Assembly: GCF_009363155.1 (NCBI RefSeq)
Contig: NZ_CP045302.1
Span: forward strand, 1,005,001-1,069,000
Reading direction: 5' to 3'
Length of the DNA stretch: 64,000 bases
Source: Azotobacter salinestris
GTDB taxonomy: Bacteria; Pseudomonadota; Gammaproteobacteria; Pseudomonadales; Pseudomonadaceae
In this document: positions 37,822 to 51,227 of the stretch, in pieces
How the letters are laid out: each line of letters opens with the position of its first letter
How positions within the stretch are numbered: the first letter of the stretch is position 1
Program-made: the position numbers and the translations under genes
Notes under the pieces: generated by a model
Told to the model about the DNA's origin: nothing
What the model saw: the letters and a program-made list of their open reading frames with translations, nothing else
The model's database searches: none

Positions 37822-39159
37822 TCACTCCTGGCCGTCGGCCGGCAGGAACTCGCTGCGGCTCAGGCCATGGCGCTGCATCTTCTCGTTGAGGGTGCGCCGC
37901 GGCAGTTGCAGGCGCTCCATGACCTCGGCGATGTTGCCGCGGCACTGCTGCAGGGCCTGGCGCAGGCACTGGGCCTCGAAGGCCTCCAGCTGCGCGGCCA
38001 GCGACTGCGGCGCCGCGGCCCCTGCCCTGTCGCCCAGGCCGAGGACGTGGCGCTCGGCGGCGTTGGCCAGCTCGCGCACGTTGCCCGGCCAGTCGTGGGC
38101 CAGCAGCCGGGCCAGCTCGGCGGCCGACAGCGGGCGCGGCTCGCGGCCGTGGCGTTCGGCCGCAGCGAGGGCGAAGTGCTCGAACAGCAGCGGAATGTCC
38201 TCGCGCCGCTCGCGCAGCGGCGGGATGTGCAGCTCGGCGACATTGAGGCGGTACAGCAGGTCCTCGCGGAAGCGCCCGGCGCGCACCTCGGCGACCAGAT
38301 CCGGCTTGACCGCGCCGATCACCCGCAGGTCGACGGCGATGCTGCGGTTGGAGCCGAGGCGCTCCAGCGTCTTCTCCTGCAGCACGCGCAGCAGCTTGGC
38401 CTGCTGCGCCAGCGGCAGGCTCTCGATCTCGTCGAGGAACAGGGTGCCGCCGTCGGCGTGCTCGATACGGCCGATGCGCCGGCCCTGGGCGCCGGTGAAG
38501 GCGCCGCTCTCGTGGCCGAACAGCTCGCTCTCGAACAGCTGCTCGGGAATCGCCGCGCAGTTGAGCGCGACGAAGGCCTTGCCGGCGCGCGGACCGAAGG
38601 CGTGCAGGCAGCGCGCCACGCACTCCTTGCCGCTGCCGGTCTCGCCGCGGATCAGCACGTTGACTGCGGTCGGCGCCAGCTCGAGGACCTGCCGGCACAG
38701 CTCCTCCATGGCCGGCGACACGCCGAGCAGGCGGCCCTCGATGCGGTCGCGCTGCGCCACCTGGCGGCGCAGCGCGCGGTTCTCGCAGACCAGCCGGCGC
38801 ATCTCCAGGGCACGCTGCAGGCTGCCGAGCAGGCGCTCGGGGGTGAAGGGCTTCTCGATGAAGTCGTAGGCGCCCTGCTGCATCGCCGTCACCGCCATGG
38901 GCACGTCGCCGTGCCCGGTGACCATGATCACCGGCAGCTCGGTGTCCAGCGCCTTGAGGCGCTCGAGCAGGGCCAGGCCGTCCATGCCGGGCATGCGCAC
39001 GTCGCTGACCACCACGCCGGGAAAGTCGGCGTCGAGCAGCGCCAGCGCCTCCTCGGCACGGGCGCAGGTGCGCACCGCCAGGCCGGACAGCTCCAGCCAC
39101 TGCTGCACCGCCTCGCGGATCGGCGCTTCGTCGTCGATGAAGAGAATCTGTTGCGTCAT
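37822..39159 (-). CDS. DctD/MifR-like sigma-54 response regulator
   Basis: The 445-residue protein has three parts. A receiver domain has the phospho-acceptor D53 ([10 protein letters not shown]) and the conserved Lys in EKPF. The AAA+ activator domain has Walker A GETGSGKE (172-179), the sigma-54 contact GAFTGA at 219-224 and Walker [12 protein letters not shown]-terminal Fis-type helix-turn-helix ([20 protein letters not shown]) ends it. It activates RpoN promoters when phosphorylated by the sensor kinase encoded one base upstream. The likely targets are the flanking TAXI-TRAP and MFS units, each with paired palindromic sites. Whether it is DctD or MifR proper cannot be told. Confidence 0.93.
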   Translation of the reverse strand: MTQQILFIDDEAPIREAVQQWLELSGLAVRTCARAEEALALLDADFPGVVVSDVRMPGMDGLALLERLKALDTELPVIMVTGHGDVPMAVTAMQQGAYDFIEKPFTPERLLGSLQRALEMRRLVCENRALRRQVAQRDRIEGRLLGVSPAMEELCRQVLELAPTAVNVLIRGETGSGKECVARCLHAFGPRAGKAFVALNCAAIPEQLFESELFGHESGAFTGAQGRRIGRIEHADGGTLFLDEIESLPLAQQAKLLRVLQEKTLERLGSNRSIAVDLRVIGAVKPDLVAEVRAGRFREDLLYRLNVAELHIPPLRERREDIPLLFEHFALAAAERHGREPRPLSAAELARLLAHDWPGNVRELANAAERHVLGLGDRAGAAAPQSLAAQLEAFEAQCLRQALQQCRGNIAEVMERLQLPRRTLNEKMQRHGLSRSEFLPADGQE

Positions 39160-39160
39160 C

Positions 39161-40954
39161 TCACTGCTCCTGCGAACCGGCCTGCAGTGTATCCGGCGCC
39201 GCCGCGGCCGGCAGCCGCAGGCTGAACTGCGCCCCGTCGGCGAGGTTGCGCACCGCCAGCTGGCCGCCCGACTCGCGGACGATGCCGTAGGACACGGCGA
39301 GGCCCAGGCCGAGCCCCTCGCCCACCGGCTTGGTGGTGAAGAACGGCTCGAAGACCCGCGACAGGTGTTCGGCGGCGATGCCGCCGCCGTTGTCGGCGAC
39401 GCTCAGCAGCCAGTCGCCGCCGTCCCGGCGCAGCCCGATGCGCAGCTCGCGGCGCGCCCGTCCGGCCATGGCGTCCAGGGCGTTGTGCAAGAGGTTGACC
39501 AGCACCTGTTCGAGGCGGATGCCGTTGCCCTCGACCCAGGCCTGCGGCTCGCGCAGGCGCAGCACCCGTACCGCGTCCTGGCGAATGCGCGCCTCCAGCA
39601 GGAGCAGCGCATGGTCGATCACGGTGTCCAGCACCAGGCGCTCGCGCAGGCCGCCCGGGGTGTCGCGGGCGAAGGTCTTGAGGTGCCCGGTGAGCGCCGC
39701 CATGCGGGTGAGCAGGCCGTCGATGCGCTCCAGGCAGGTGCGCATCGCCGCCGGGTCGTTCTTCGCCAGCAGCAGCTGGAGGCTGCCGAGCTGCATGCGC
39801 ATGGCGGTCAGGGGCTGGTTGATCTCATGGGCCAGGGCTGCCGACATCTGCCCCAGGGCGGCCATCTTCGCCGCCTGCACCAGCTCGTCCTGGGCCTTGC
39901 GCAGCGCCGCGGTGCGCTCCTCGACCAGTTGCTCCAGCTCGGCCCGGCGGCGCAGCAGCAGGCGGCGGTTCTTCTGCCGCTGGCCGAGGAACAGGAAAAG
40001 GAACGCCAGTGCCAGCCAGATGCCGGCCGCCGCCAGGCCGTAGCCGCGCACCGCGCCGCCCGGCACGCGCGCCTCGCGCAGCAACTGCAGGGTCCAGCCC
40101 TCGTCGGCCAGCGCCTGGCGCAGGCGCAGGTAGTCGCGGCGGCCATCCGGGCCGTCGATGCGCAGCAGCTCGGCGTCGCCGTCGAGCTGGCGCAGCGGCT
40201 GCAGCTCCAGCGGCAGCAGGTTCTGCTCGGCATAGCGGCGGGCATCGACCAGCCGGGCGCGCAGCTCCGGGGCCAGCCCCTGCAGGTAGCGGAAACGCCA
40301 GGCCGGCCGGCTGGCGAGGATGGCCACCCCATGCTGGTCGGTCACCAGCAGGATGCCCGTCTGCCGCGCCCAGTCGCGCTGCAGGTCCTCCATCACCAGC
40401 TTGAGCGCCAGCACGCCGAGGATATGGCCGTCGCCGTCACGCACCACCCGGGAGAGGAAATAGCCGGGCACCCCGGTGGTCACGCCGACGCTGAAGTAGC
40501 GGGCGCTGCCCTCGTGCAGGGCGCCCTGGAAATACGGGCGGAAGGCGTAGTTGCCGCCGACGAAGTTGCCCGGCTCCTGCCAGTTGCTGGCGGCGATGGC
40601 CTTGCCCTGCAGGTCGAGCACGAAGATCACCCCGGCTCCCGCCTCCCGATTGAGACGCTGCAGGCGCCGGCTGAGCCGCTCGCGCGCCAGCGGATCGGCG
40701 GCGTCGCGCAGCAGCGACTGGATCTCGCTGTCCAGGGCAAGGATCGCCGGCAACGCGCGAAAGCGCTCGACCAGGATGCGCAGCGACTGGGCGTACAGCT
40801 CCAGCTGGCCGCGGGCCTCGATGACGGTCTCGCTCCAGTGGCGCCGCTCGGCGTAGCGGCCGGCCAGCCAGACGCTGGCCAGCAACCCGGCGAGGATCGC
40901 CAGCACCGCGAGCAGCACGCGCCGGCGGGCATGGAGGGCGGAGAGGAGCGGCAC
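39161..40954 (-). CDS. DctB/MifS-like sensor histidine kinase
   Basis: The 597-residue protein has an N-terminal membrane helix ([20 protein letters not shown]), a periplasmic double-Cache-like sensor domain (about 45-300, with [16 protein letters not shown]), a second membrane helix ([19 protein letters not shown]), and a coiled coil. The HisKA core ([17 protein letters not shown]) and HATPase ([45 protein letters not shown]) follow. DctB senses C4-dicarboxylates and MifS 2-oxoglutarate in the periplasm. It overlaps no gene but ends one base before the regulator start, so the two are co-transcribed. The SNF2 helicase ends four bases upstream. Confidence 0.92.
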   Translation of the reverse strand: MPLLSALHARRRVLLAVLAILAGLLASVWLAGRYAERRHWSETVIEARGQLELYAQSLRILVERFRALPAILALDSEIQSLLRDAADPLARERLSRRLQRLNREAGAGVIFVLDLQGKAIAASNWQEPGNFVGGNYAFRPYFQGALHEGSARYFSVGVTTGVPGYFLSRVVRDGDGHILGVLALKLVMEDLQRDWARQTGILLVTDQHGVAILASRPAWRFRYLQGLAPELRARLVDARRYAEQNLLPLELQPLRQLDGDAELLRIDGPDGRRDYLRLRQALADEGWTLQLLREARVPGGAVRGYGLAAAGIWLALAFLFLFLGQRQKNRRLLLRRRAELEQLVEERTAALRKAQDELVQAAKMAALGQMSAALAHEINQPLTAMRMQLGSLQLLLAKNDPAAMRTCLERIDGLLTRMAALTGHLKTFARDTPGGLRERLVLDTVIDHALLLLEARIRQDAVRVLRLREPQAWVEGNGIRLEQVLVNLLHNALDAMAGRARRELRIGLRRDGGDWLLSVADNGGGIAAEHLSRVFEPFFTTKPVGEGLGLGLAVSYGIVRESGGQLAVRNLADGAQFSLRLPAAAAPDTLQAGSQEQ

Positions 40955-40958
40955 CGTC

Positions 40959-45032
<4,074 letters not shown>

Positions 45033-45235
45033 GGGGCACCCGAAAGCGGCGAGGCAAAGGATTGGCGGAATCTTAGCAAGCTAACTCGGCCGTCTGGCCA
45101 GAGGCCGACAGCGGCATGATGAAGCATCTGCCATTCCTGCGCAGCATCGCACGGTTGCCCGGCAGGCCCCGATACCCGTAGTCTCGAAGGCATCATCCAC
45201 CCAACGATCGGAACCAGCAGTCAGGCAGGCCCACC

Positions 45236-45583
45236 ATGAGCACGAACAACAAGAGCAGCATCCCCTATGCCCAGCGCGAACAGGGTTACCGGGAAAAGGC
45301 CCTGAAGATGTATCCCTGGATCTGCGGCCGCTGCGGCCGGGAATTCTCCGGCAAGCGCCTCAGCGAGCTGACGGTCCACCACAAGGACCACAACCACGAC
45401 AACAACCCCGAGGACGGCTCGAACTGGGAGCTGCTCTGCCTGTACTGCCACGACAACGAGCATTCGCGCTATACCGACAGCCAGTACCAGACCGCTCCCC
45501 GTCCCGGCGCCGACCTGGGTCCGAAGACCACCTTCAAGGCCCTCGCCGGCCTCGGCGATCTGCTCAAGGGCAAGCAGGACTGA
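45236..45583 (+). CDS. yajD: YajD-type HNH nuclease
   Basis: The 115-residue protein has a CxxC zinc pair (WICGRCGREF), then the HNH core (LTVHHKDHNHDNNPEDGSNW; LLCLYCHDNEHSRY) with the second CxxC-like pair. The length and the ending (KTTFKALAGLGDLLKGKQD) match YajD. HNH proteins of this type probably cut DNA or RNA with a metal ion, and no substrate is known. The ATG at 45236 lies after AGGCCCACC. It is a single gene, divergent from the helicase. Confidence 0.88.
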   Translation: MSTNNKSSIPYAQREQGYREKALKMYPWICGRCGREFSGKRLSELTVHHKDHNHDNNPEDGSNWELLCLYCHDNEHSRYTDSQYQTAPRPGADLGPKTTFKALAGLGDLLKGKQD

Positions 45584-45821
45584 AGCCGCCCGCCACCTGC
45601 GCCGCGTCCGCTCCGTCCCTGCAGCGGACGTCCCATCCGTCCGCACCGAACAGCCCGTCGACCTACCTCTCGTCCGCCGGCCGGTGCCGTCCGACAGCTG
45701 CCGGCAGGCCCCGAAAGCCCCATTGCTAGACTCAAGGGGGGTCTCCCCACCCGCGGCTCTTGCCGTGGGCCATCGATCGACCATTCGCCGGAACGTTTTT
45801 GCGACGCAGCGGGAGGTGAAC

Positions 45822-46379
45822 ATGAACCGGCACTACTACGTCAGTGACGATCTGGACGATCTGGAGCGAGTCGAGCAGGAGCTGGAAGCCAAGGGCATCG
45901 ATACCGAGCAGATCCACGTGTTGAGCGAGCAGGATGCCGAACTCGAACGGCACGAGCGTCTGCACGGCGTGCCCTCGATGATGAAGACCGATGTGGTCAG
46001 GTCCGGCACACGGGGCGTGTTCATCGGCCTGCTGCTGGCCGCCCTGGTGCTGATCGTCGCCTATTTCAGCGACTGGACGAACACGGTCTTCGGCTGGGTA
46101 CCCTTCATCTTCCTGGCCATCGTGCTGTTCGGCTTCAGCATCTGGGAAGGCGGCTTTCTCGGCTTCCAGAAGGGCAACCGCTACTTCCGCCCCCTGCAGG
46201 ACAAGCTGCGCGAAGGCAAGCACGTGTTCTTCGTGGACGTGGAGCCGGCCCAGGAGCCGGTGCTCGAGCAGGTCATCCGGCGTCACCCGAAGCTGGAGGT
46301 CGCCGGGATCGGTACGGCCATGCCCAACTGGATCATGAGCGGGGAGAAGAAATGGCACCGCTTCAAGAGCAAGCTCTGA
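45822..46379 (+). CDS. DUF1269-like membrane protein
   Basis: The 185-residue protein begins with a small fold (YYVSDDLDDLERVEQELEAK GIDTEQIHVL), then two adjacent membrane helices (FIGLLLAALVLIVAYFSDW; FIFLAIVLFGFSIWEGGFLG), then a second copy-like domain (HVFFVDVEPAQEPVLEQVIR). The pattern matches the DUF1269/'magnesium transporter-like' group seen in pseudomonads. The function is unknown. The ATG at 45822 has a strong GGGAGGTG site. A hairpin at 46410 ends it. Confidence 0.75.
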   Translation: MNRHYYVSDDLDDLERVEQELEAKGIDTEQIHVLSEQDAELERHERLHGVPSMMKTDVVRSGTRGVFIGLLLAALVLIVAYFSDWTNTVFGWVPFIFLAIVLFGFSIWEGGFLGFQKGNRYFRPLQDKLREGKHVFFVDVEPAQEPVLEQVIRRHPKLEVAGIGTAMPNWIMSGEKKWHRFKSKL

Positions 46380-46409
46380 GTCTGCGCGCAGGCTGAATGA
46401 ACCGGGTAG

Positions 46410-46437
46410 AGGGGAAAGGAAACCCTCCCTTCCCCTC
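46410..46437. terminator. Bidirectional terminator hairpin
   Basis: GAGGGGAA pairs with TTCCCCTC around an imperfect AGGAAACCCTCCC loop, between the convergent plus- and minus-strand genes. The stem is GC-rich with short flanking runs. Confidence 0.5.
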
Positions 46438-46445
46438 GGATAGGC

Positions 46446-46889
46446 CTACTTGACCAGCAGCACGGGCACCGAGACCTCGTGTACCACGCGGCTGGAAACC
46501 GAGCCCATGATCAGGTTGGAGAAGTTGGTCATTCCGCGGGTTCCCATCACCACCATGTCGCAGCCGAGCAGCGCGACCGTCTTGGCGATCTCTCCCACCG
46601 TCTCGCCCAGCTCCTCATGGGCGGTGGCCTCGAGGCCGTGACTGCGGAGGAGTTCGATTCCCTTCGCATTGATCTTGCGCCCATGCTCGCGGGCGGCATT
46701 GACCAGGCTCTCCAGCATGGGGCCGGCGACGTAGTCGCCGTACATGATCGGATGCCCCTGGACGTTCAGCAGATGGATCTCCAGATCCGGCAACTGCTTC
46801 ACCAGCTCCACGAGATAGAGCAAGGCGCGCTTGGCGCTTTCGGACCCGTCGAACGGAACAAGTACTTTCTTCATGGCCTGCACACTCAT
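46446..46889 (-). CDS. Universal stress protein UspA family
   Basis: The 147-residue protein opens MSVQAMKKVLVPFDGSESAK and has the nucleotide-binding motif GTRGMTNFSNLIMGSVSSRV (G-x2-G-x9-G-S). VVHEVSVPVLLVK ends it. Usp proteins bind ATP and help cells in stress or stationary phase in the cytoplasm. An in-frame ATG at 46874 (MKKVLVP) is an equally likely start. Fifty bases separate it from the DUF2789 gene on the same strand. Confidence 0.9.
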   Translation of the reverse strand: MSVQAMKKVLVPFDGSESAKRALLYLVELVKQLPDLEIHLLNVQGHPIMYGDYVAGPMLESLVNAAREHGRKINAKGIELLRSHGLEATAHEELGETVGEIAKTVALLGCDMVVMGTRGMTNFSNLIMGSVSSRVVHEVSVPVLLVK

Positions 46890-46939
46890 TGTGCCTGGTG
46901 GACGAAAAGGCCCCGGAAACCCGGCAGCCGGCAACTTCC

Positions 46940-47176
46940 TCAGTGCCTGGGATGCAGGCGCTCGTTGAGTTCGTCGACGAGCGGCGCCCAGTCGGCATCG
47001 TCGAGCAGCTCCTCCTTCAGCAGGGCCGCCTGGGCCGGCGTCCAGAACGGCGCCTCCGACACCTTGATTCCATCGGGCAACTGGTGGGTGGCGATGAACT
47101 CATCGATGCTGGACGAATCGGACCGCAAACCCAACTGATCGAACAGCATGGACAGATTGTGGATGGGCAATTCCAT
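46940..47176 (-). CDS. DUF2789 family protein
   Basis: The 78-residue protein starts MELPIHNLSMLFDQLGLRSD and matches DUF2789 in length and pattern: SIDEFIATHQLPDGIKVSEA, then WTPAQAALLKEELLDDADWA. It is a small cytoplasmic helical protein widespread in gamma-proteobacteria, without known function. GGAGGA lies before the start. It probably shares a transcript with the Usp gene downstream. Confidence 0.85.
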   Translation of the reverse strand: MELPIHNLSMLFDQLGLRSDSSSIDEFIATHQLPDGIKVSEAPFWTPAQAALLKEELLDDADWAPLVDELNERLHPRH

Positions 47177-47496
47177 CGTTCCTTCCTCCTCTGTGGCATT
47201 GACAGGAGCGCATACCGCCTGCCTTTAACCATAGCGGAAAATCCACCGGCAACCGCTTGATCCAGGACAGCTTCCGCCCCGCAGCGGCGCCGATTGCCGC
47301 CTCCATCCATCGTGCGGATGCAGAAAAGGCTAGGTGATCCACCGGCGAGGGAGTAAAGTAGCTCCACTGTGCTGCATGCGTCACCGCGAAACGATCCGTG
47401 TGAATGTCTTCCGATCCTTTTCCGATTGCTCTTTGCGCTCAGTCAACGCCCGGGCCACATCGGTCCGGCCCTCCACTTTGTCCAAGGAGACAATCC
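47177..47496. other. Leader region of the cold-shock gene
   Basis: About 320 bases between the divergent DUF2789 and csp genes. It should hold both promoters and a long 5' untranslated leader of csp, as in cspA-type genes, but I could not fix the start of transcription. An AAGGAGA ribosome site precedes csp. No gene is supported. Confidence 0.45.
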
Positions 47497-47706
47497 ATGT
47501 CCACTCGCCAAAACGGCACCGTCAAATGGTTCAACGATGAAAAGGGCTTCGGCTTCATTACCCCGGAAACCGGCGCCGACCTGTTCGTTCACTTCCGTTC
47601 CATCCAGGGCAACGGCTTCAAGAGCCTGAAGGAAGGCCAGCAGGTTTCCTTCGTGGCGGTGAAAGGCCAGAAAGGCATGCAGGCGGATGAAGTCCAGGTG
47701 ATGTGA
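47497..47706 (+). CDS. Cold-shock domain protein
   Basis: The 69-residue protein is one OB-fold cold-shock domain with both RNP motifs: [16 protein letters not shown] (RNP1, KGFGFI) and DLFVHFRSI (RNP2, VHF). It binds single-stranded RNA and DNA and loosens RNA structure. The length matches CspA-type proteins. AAGGAGA lies eight bases before the ATG at 47497. It ends at a strong terminator (47722-47749), so it is transcribed alone. Confidence 0.95.
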   Translation: MSTRQNGTVKWFNDEKGFGFITPETGADLFVHFRSIQGNGFKSLKEGQQVSFVAVKGQKGMQADEVQVM

Positions 47707-47721
47707 TCGCCTGCGTCGTCC

Positions 47722-47749
47722 GAAAAACCGGCCTTCGGGCCGGTTTTTT
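47722..47749 (+). terminator. Rho-independent terminator of the cold-shock gene
   Basis: AAAAACCGGCC and GGCCGGTTTTTT form a perfect stem with a TTCG tetraloop, followed by T-residues. It is a classical factor-independent terminator. Confidence 0.92.
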
Positions 47750-47785
47750 CATTCTGGGCGCTTCGCCCGGCAGAGGAGAAACCTC

Positions 47786-47974
47786 ATGACCACACGAGTT
47801 GCAGGATCGAACGTCAAGCCCAAGCCGGAACCGGCCCGGGCAACCCATGAATCCCTCGACGCCTTGGTATCGGCCTTTCTCCAGGACGGCGGCGAGATTC
47901 AGCAGATTGCCAATGGCGTCAGCGGCCAGACCAATACGCCGCCCAGCCGGCATATCAAGCTCGGCAGGAAGTAA
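47786..47974 (+). CDS. Small conserved hypothetical protein
   Basis: The 62-residue protein (MTTRVAGSNVKPKPEPARAT HESLDALVSAFLQDGGEIQQ to NTPPSRHIKLGRK) has a basic, proline-rich start and one helix (LDALVSAFLQDGGEIQQIA). The AGGAG ribosome site before the ATG at 47786 is strong, and the codon use is normal. It may be a small nucleic-acid-associated protein, judging by charge alone. No family was recognised. It ends five bases before a convergent gene. Confidence 0.72.
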   Translation: MTTRVAGSNVKPKPEPARATHESLDALVSAFLQDGGEIQQIANGVSGQTNTPPSRHIKLGRK

Positions 47975-47979
47975 CCGTT

Positions 47980-48972
47980 TCAGGATTGCCGATAGCGCAC
48001 CAGCCGCCGCAGCAGCGGCCGGCCGGCCAGGTGCAGGAACACCGGTGCGCCGGCGATCAGATAGAAGTAGTAGGTGACGGCGCGCCAGATCAGGATGGCC
48101 GCCCCGCTGGTCGACTTGCCGACCAGTGGGGCGAGCAGCGCCGCCGAGGCCAGCTCCGCACCGCCGGCGCCGCCCGGCAGCAGGCTGGCCTGCCCGGCGC
48201 TGAGCGCCAGCATCTGCACCAGGAAGGTCCAGGCCCAGGACAGTTCGCTGCCGAGACCGCGCAGGGTCAGGTAGAGCACGCTGTAGCGCAGTATCCAGTG
48301 CGCGACGCTGAGCAGGAACACTCCGAGCAGCACCGGGCGCGGCAGGCTCAGGCTCTGGCGCAGGGCGTTGCGAAAGCGCATCACCTGGCGCGCGTATTTC
48401 AGCCGGCGGCGCGCGCTCACCCCCAGGCGCTGCAGCAGCCGGCCGTTGAGCCGGAACATCTCGCGGTGGAAGCGGCCGAGCAAAAACAGCAGGACGAACA
48501 CCCCGACCAGCAGTGCTACGCTGACGCCGAGCAGCCAGGCCAGGTGCGGATTCAGGGCATGGGACAGGGCGTAGACCAGGATGCCGAGCAGGGCGCAGGC
48601 GAACACCAGGAGATCGGTGAGCTGATCCACCGCGTAGGTGGCGGTGCCCTGCGCCGCCGACACCCCGCGGCGCATCAGCAGCGCCATCAGGGTCAGGGGG
48701 CCGCCGGCGCCGCCCGGCGTCGCGCAGATGGCGAACTCGGTGGCCATGATGATGCCCAGCGCGTCCTTCTGCCCGAGCCGGTGGCCGGGCAACAGCAGGC
48801 GCAGGCGCAGCGCATTGAGGTTCCAGCAGACCAGGATGATGCCGAGCATGGCCAGCAGCAGATTGGCCGGAAAGCCCTGCACCTGCCGCCACAGTCCTGT
48901 GCCGCCGAGCAGAATGGGGATCAGCAGGGCAGCGAGCAGGCCGCCCAGCAGCAGCCACAGGCCACGGCTCAT
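47980..48972 (-). CDS. Lysylphosphatidylglycerol-synthase-like membrane protein (flippase/UPF0104-type)
   Basis: The 330-residue protein has eight or so helices and matches the LPG-synthase membrane-domain family (UPF0104): FAICATPGGAGGPLTLMALLM, VDQLTDLLVFACALLGILVY, and ASLLPGGAGGAELASAALL. This family often works with a glycosyltransferase and lipid-linked substrates, acting as an integral-membrane translocator of a glycolipid. Here it ends a three-gene unit. Its start overlaps the deacetylase stop by four bases. Confidence 0.85.
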   Translation of the reverse strand: MSRGLWLLLGGLLAALLIPILLGGTGLWRQVQGFPANLLLAMLGIILVCWNLNALRLRLLLPGHRLGQKDALGIIMATEFAICATPGGAGGPLTLMALLMRRGVSAAQGTATYAVDQLTDLLVFACALLGILVYALSHALNPHLAWLLGVSVALLVGVFVLLFLLGRFHREMFRLNGRLLQRLGVSARRRLKYARQVMRFRNALRQSLSLPRPVLLGVFLLSVAHWILRYSVLYLTLRGLGSELSWAWTFLVQMLALSAGQASLLPGGAGGAELASAALLAPLVGKSTSGAAILIWRAVTYYFYLIAGAPVFLHLAGRPLLRRLVRYRQS

Positions 48973-49736
48973 GCGCCGCTACCCGGCAGCTGCGCAGACT
49001 GCCGGCCCAGCCAGCCGATCTTGGTCAGCGGCTGACGCCCCTCCTCCAGCAGGCGCACCAGCAGCTCCACCCAGTAGTGGCGGGAGTAGTCGTGGCGCAT
49101 GTCCACCGGATGCAGTCCGAGGCGCAGCAGTGGCGCCTGCCGATGGCGGGCGGCGAGGCTCGCGCAGACCAGCCGGGACAGGCCGCGGCGCCAGCGGCTG
49201 CGGGCGCTCCAAGTCAGGCCGGGGGCATCGATGGCCTGGAAATCCGGCAACCGGTAGAGGTGGCGCAGATCGCTGGTGTAGCGCAGCGGGGTTTCGCGCA
49301 GGGCCAGGCGGGTGCCCTCGCTCATCAGCCAGGCAGGGGCGACGAAGCCGTGCAGCGGCCAGCCGCAGCGCCGGAACATTTCCATGCCCTGCTCGAGACG
49401 CTGCCGCGCCTGGAGCTGATCGAGCCGGTAGAACTCGCCTTCGTGGGTGTAGACGCGGCGCATCAGCCAGTCCTTCGGGTTGCGTGGCGGCGGAGCGTCG
49501 TCGCAGTGGTGACAACCGTGCAGGACCAGCTCGTCGCCGCGCGCCAGCCGTGCGTCGAGCTTGCGGCGCAGTTCGGGGTGCCCCGTCAACGGCTGGCGGT
49601 GATGGAAATCCGGCACTACCAGCCAGGTGATGGGCACATTGCCCAGAGCGTCCACCACCGCGACGAAATTTCGATAGTCGGCCCAGCTTTCCGGGGTGAC
49701 ATCGTGCAATACCAGCAGCAGGTGGCGCTCAGACAT
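48969..49736 (-). CDS. Polysaccharide-deacetylase-fold enzyme (DUF2334-like)
   Basis: The 255-residue protein has the carbohydrate-esterase-4-like pattern: LLLVLHDVTPESWADYRNFV with the catalytic-site Asp, ELVLHGCHHCDDAPPP with two histidines, and LHPVDMRHDYSRHYWVELLV. It removes acetyl or similar groups from a sugar or glycolipid; the substrate is not known. It overlaps the glycosyltransferase stop by eight bases and precedes the flippase-like gene, so the three probably form one pathway. Confidence 0.84.
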   Translation of the reverse strand: MSERHLLLVLHDVTPESWADYRNFVAVVDALGNVPITWLVVPDFHHRQPLTGHPELRRKLDARLARGDELVLHGCHHCDDAPPPRNPKDWLMRRVYTHEGEFYRLDQLQARQRLEQGMEMFRRCGWPLHGFVAPAWLMSEGTRLALRETPLRYTSDLRHLYRLPDFQAIDAPGLTWSARSRWRRGLSRLVCASLAARHRQAPLLRLGLHPVDMRHDYSRHYWVELLVRLLEEGRQPLTKIGWLGRQSAQLPGSGA

Positions 49737-50844
49737 GCACGGCAACCGGCAGCTCGGCCGTGCCCAGCACGGCATGGTAATGGGCGAGCAGACCGGCAAC
49801 CACGGCATCCCAGGCATGGTGGGCCTCGACGTGCTGACGCGCCTGTCGTCCCAGGCGGGCGACATCGCCCTCGAACAGCTCGCGCACGGTCGAGGCCATC
49901 GCCCGGGCGTCGTTGGGCCGGCACAGGCGGCCGGCGCTGAACGGAACGATCTCGGCCAGCGCCCCGGCGCGCGCGGCGACCACCGGGATGCCGCAGGCCA
50001 TCGCCTCCAGCACCACCAGGCCGAAGGTTTCCTGGTCGCCGGCATGCAGCAGCACGTCGCTGCTGGCCATCAGCCGGGCGACCGCGGCGGCCGGCTGGAA
50101 GTCGTTGATCACCGTGACGTTGTCCGGCACCCGATGCGGCATGTCGGCACCGACCAGCAGCAAGTGGTAGGGCGTTCCGAGGCGCCGGGCGACCTCCAGC
50201 AGGATATGCAGGTTCTTCTCGCGCGCCCCGCGGCCGGCGAAGATCATCAGCCGGGTTTCCTCGGCAAGCCCCAGCTCGCGCTTGAGCCCCGGGTCGCGGC
50301 GGGCCGGCTGGAAGATTTCCAGATCGACGCCCAAAGGCTGCACGAACACCTCCCGCACGCCCAGACGCAGAAGCTTCTCCGCCATGATCCGGCTGGGCGC
50401 CAGCACCCGGTCGAACTGGCCGTAGAGATGCGCCACGTAGTCGTTCACCCGCTCGCCGCACCAGGTGCCGACACGCTTGGTCGCCAGTCGCGGCAGGTCC
50501 GAATGGTAGAAGCCGATCACCGGGATGTTCAGGCGTCGGCCGGCGTCGAGCGCGGCCCAGGCCGTCACGTAGGGATCGCCGACCTCGATCAGGTCGGGCT
50601 GCAGGCTCTGCAGTTGGTGGCGCCAGGGCGCCCGGCGCAGCGGGAAGCGATAGCCCTTGCCGAACGGCAGCAGGGGCGAAGGGACCTCGTAGATGCCGGC
50701 CTGCTCGCGGTAGCCGGGTCCGGGCACCAGCACGCTGTGGCGTACCCCAGAATACAGCCGCAGACGACGGTGCTTGGCCTCCAGATAGGTCCGCACGCCA
50801 CCGCTGGCGGGGGCATAGAACATGGTCATATCGGCAATGTGCAC
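49729..50844 (-). CDS. Group 1 (GT4-type) glycosyltransferase
   Basis: The 371-residue protein has the two-domain GT-B pattern: an N-terminal part with YAPASGGVRTYLEAKHRRLR and IEVGDPYVTAWAALDAGRRL, then FYHSDLPRLATKR. The C-terminal sugar-nucleotide domain has IFAGRGAREKNLHILLEVAR and HAGDQETFGLVVLEAMACGI (E-x7-E motif). It transfers a sugar, probably from a nucleotide donor, to a lipid or glycan. It is the first gene of a three-gene unit with a deacetylase and a flippase-like protein, which suggests a membrane glycolipid product. The acceptor is not known. Confidence 0.9.
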   Translation of the reverse strand: MHIADMTMFYAPASGGVRTYLEAKHRRLRLYSGVRHSVLVPGPGYREQAGIYEVPSPLLPFGKGYRFPLRRAPWRHQLQSLQPDLIEVGDPYVTAWAALDAGRRLNIPVIGFYHSDLPRLATKRVGTWCGERVNDYVAHLYGQFDRVLAPSRIMAEKLLRLGVREVFVQPLGVDLEIFQPARRDPGLKRELGLAEETRLMIFAGRGAREKNLHILLEVARRLGTPYHLLLVGADMPHRVPDNVTVINDFQPAAAVARLMASSDVLLHAGDQETFGLVVLEAMACGIPVVAARAGALAEIVPFSAGRLCRPNDARAMASTVRELFEGDVARLGRQARQHVEAHHAWDAVVAGLLAHYHAVLGTAELPVAVHV

Positions 50845-51227
50845 GAGCTTCCTCCGTCCGAAGGCCTTCGGAGCTGGCCGCCTCGGCTCTGCAGCGGGAC
50901 GCCCCGCCTACAGCCAGGCGTTCCCGCCATGAAAACCGCAGTGCTATAGCAACAAAAAGATAGTCTGTGCCCGTTTCGGCGTCAGGAAATCGCTTTCCGG
51001 CGAACGCGGGCGAATGGCATGCCCGGACGCGGCAGCGAAACCGGGACGCATCGGGGTAGACCGACCGAAGCGCTCCGGAGTTTCCTTGGCCCTGCCTGCC
51101 GCCGTGCGCAAAAAGGGAGTTCGCGAAGCGCGTTTGCCAAGAGGCCGGGAGAAACGGCCATCCCTGGCCGGTGGATCGGTTGCCGCTGGAGACGCGAGGT
51201 GTCCCGCCGGGCTCCGGGAATGGCCGG
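50845..51227. other. Gap between sulP and the glycosyltransferase gene
   Basis: About 380 bases. The first 100 bases before the glycosyltransferase start contain an AT-richer stretch (around 50948-50962) that may be its promoter, and the rest trails the SulP gene. No gene or clear terminator was seen. Confidence 0.4.
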
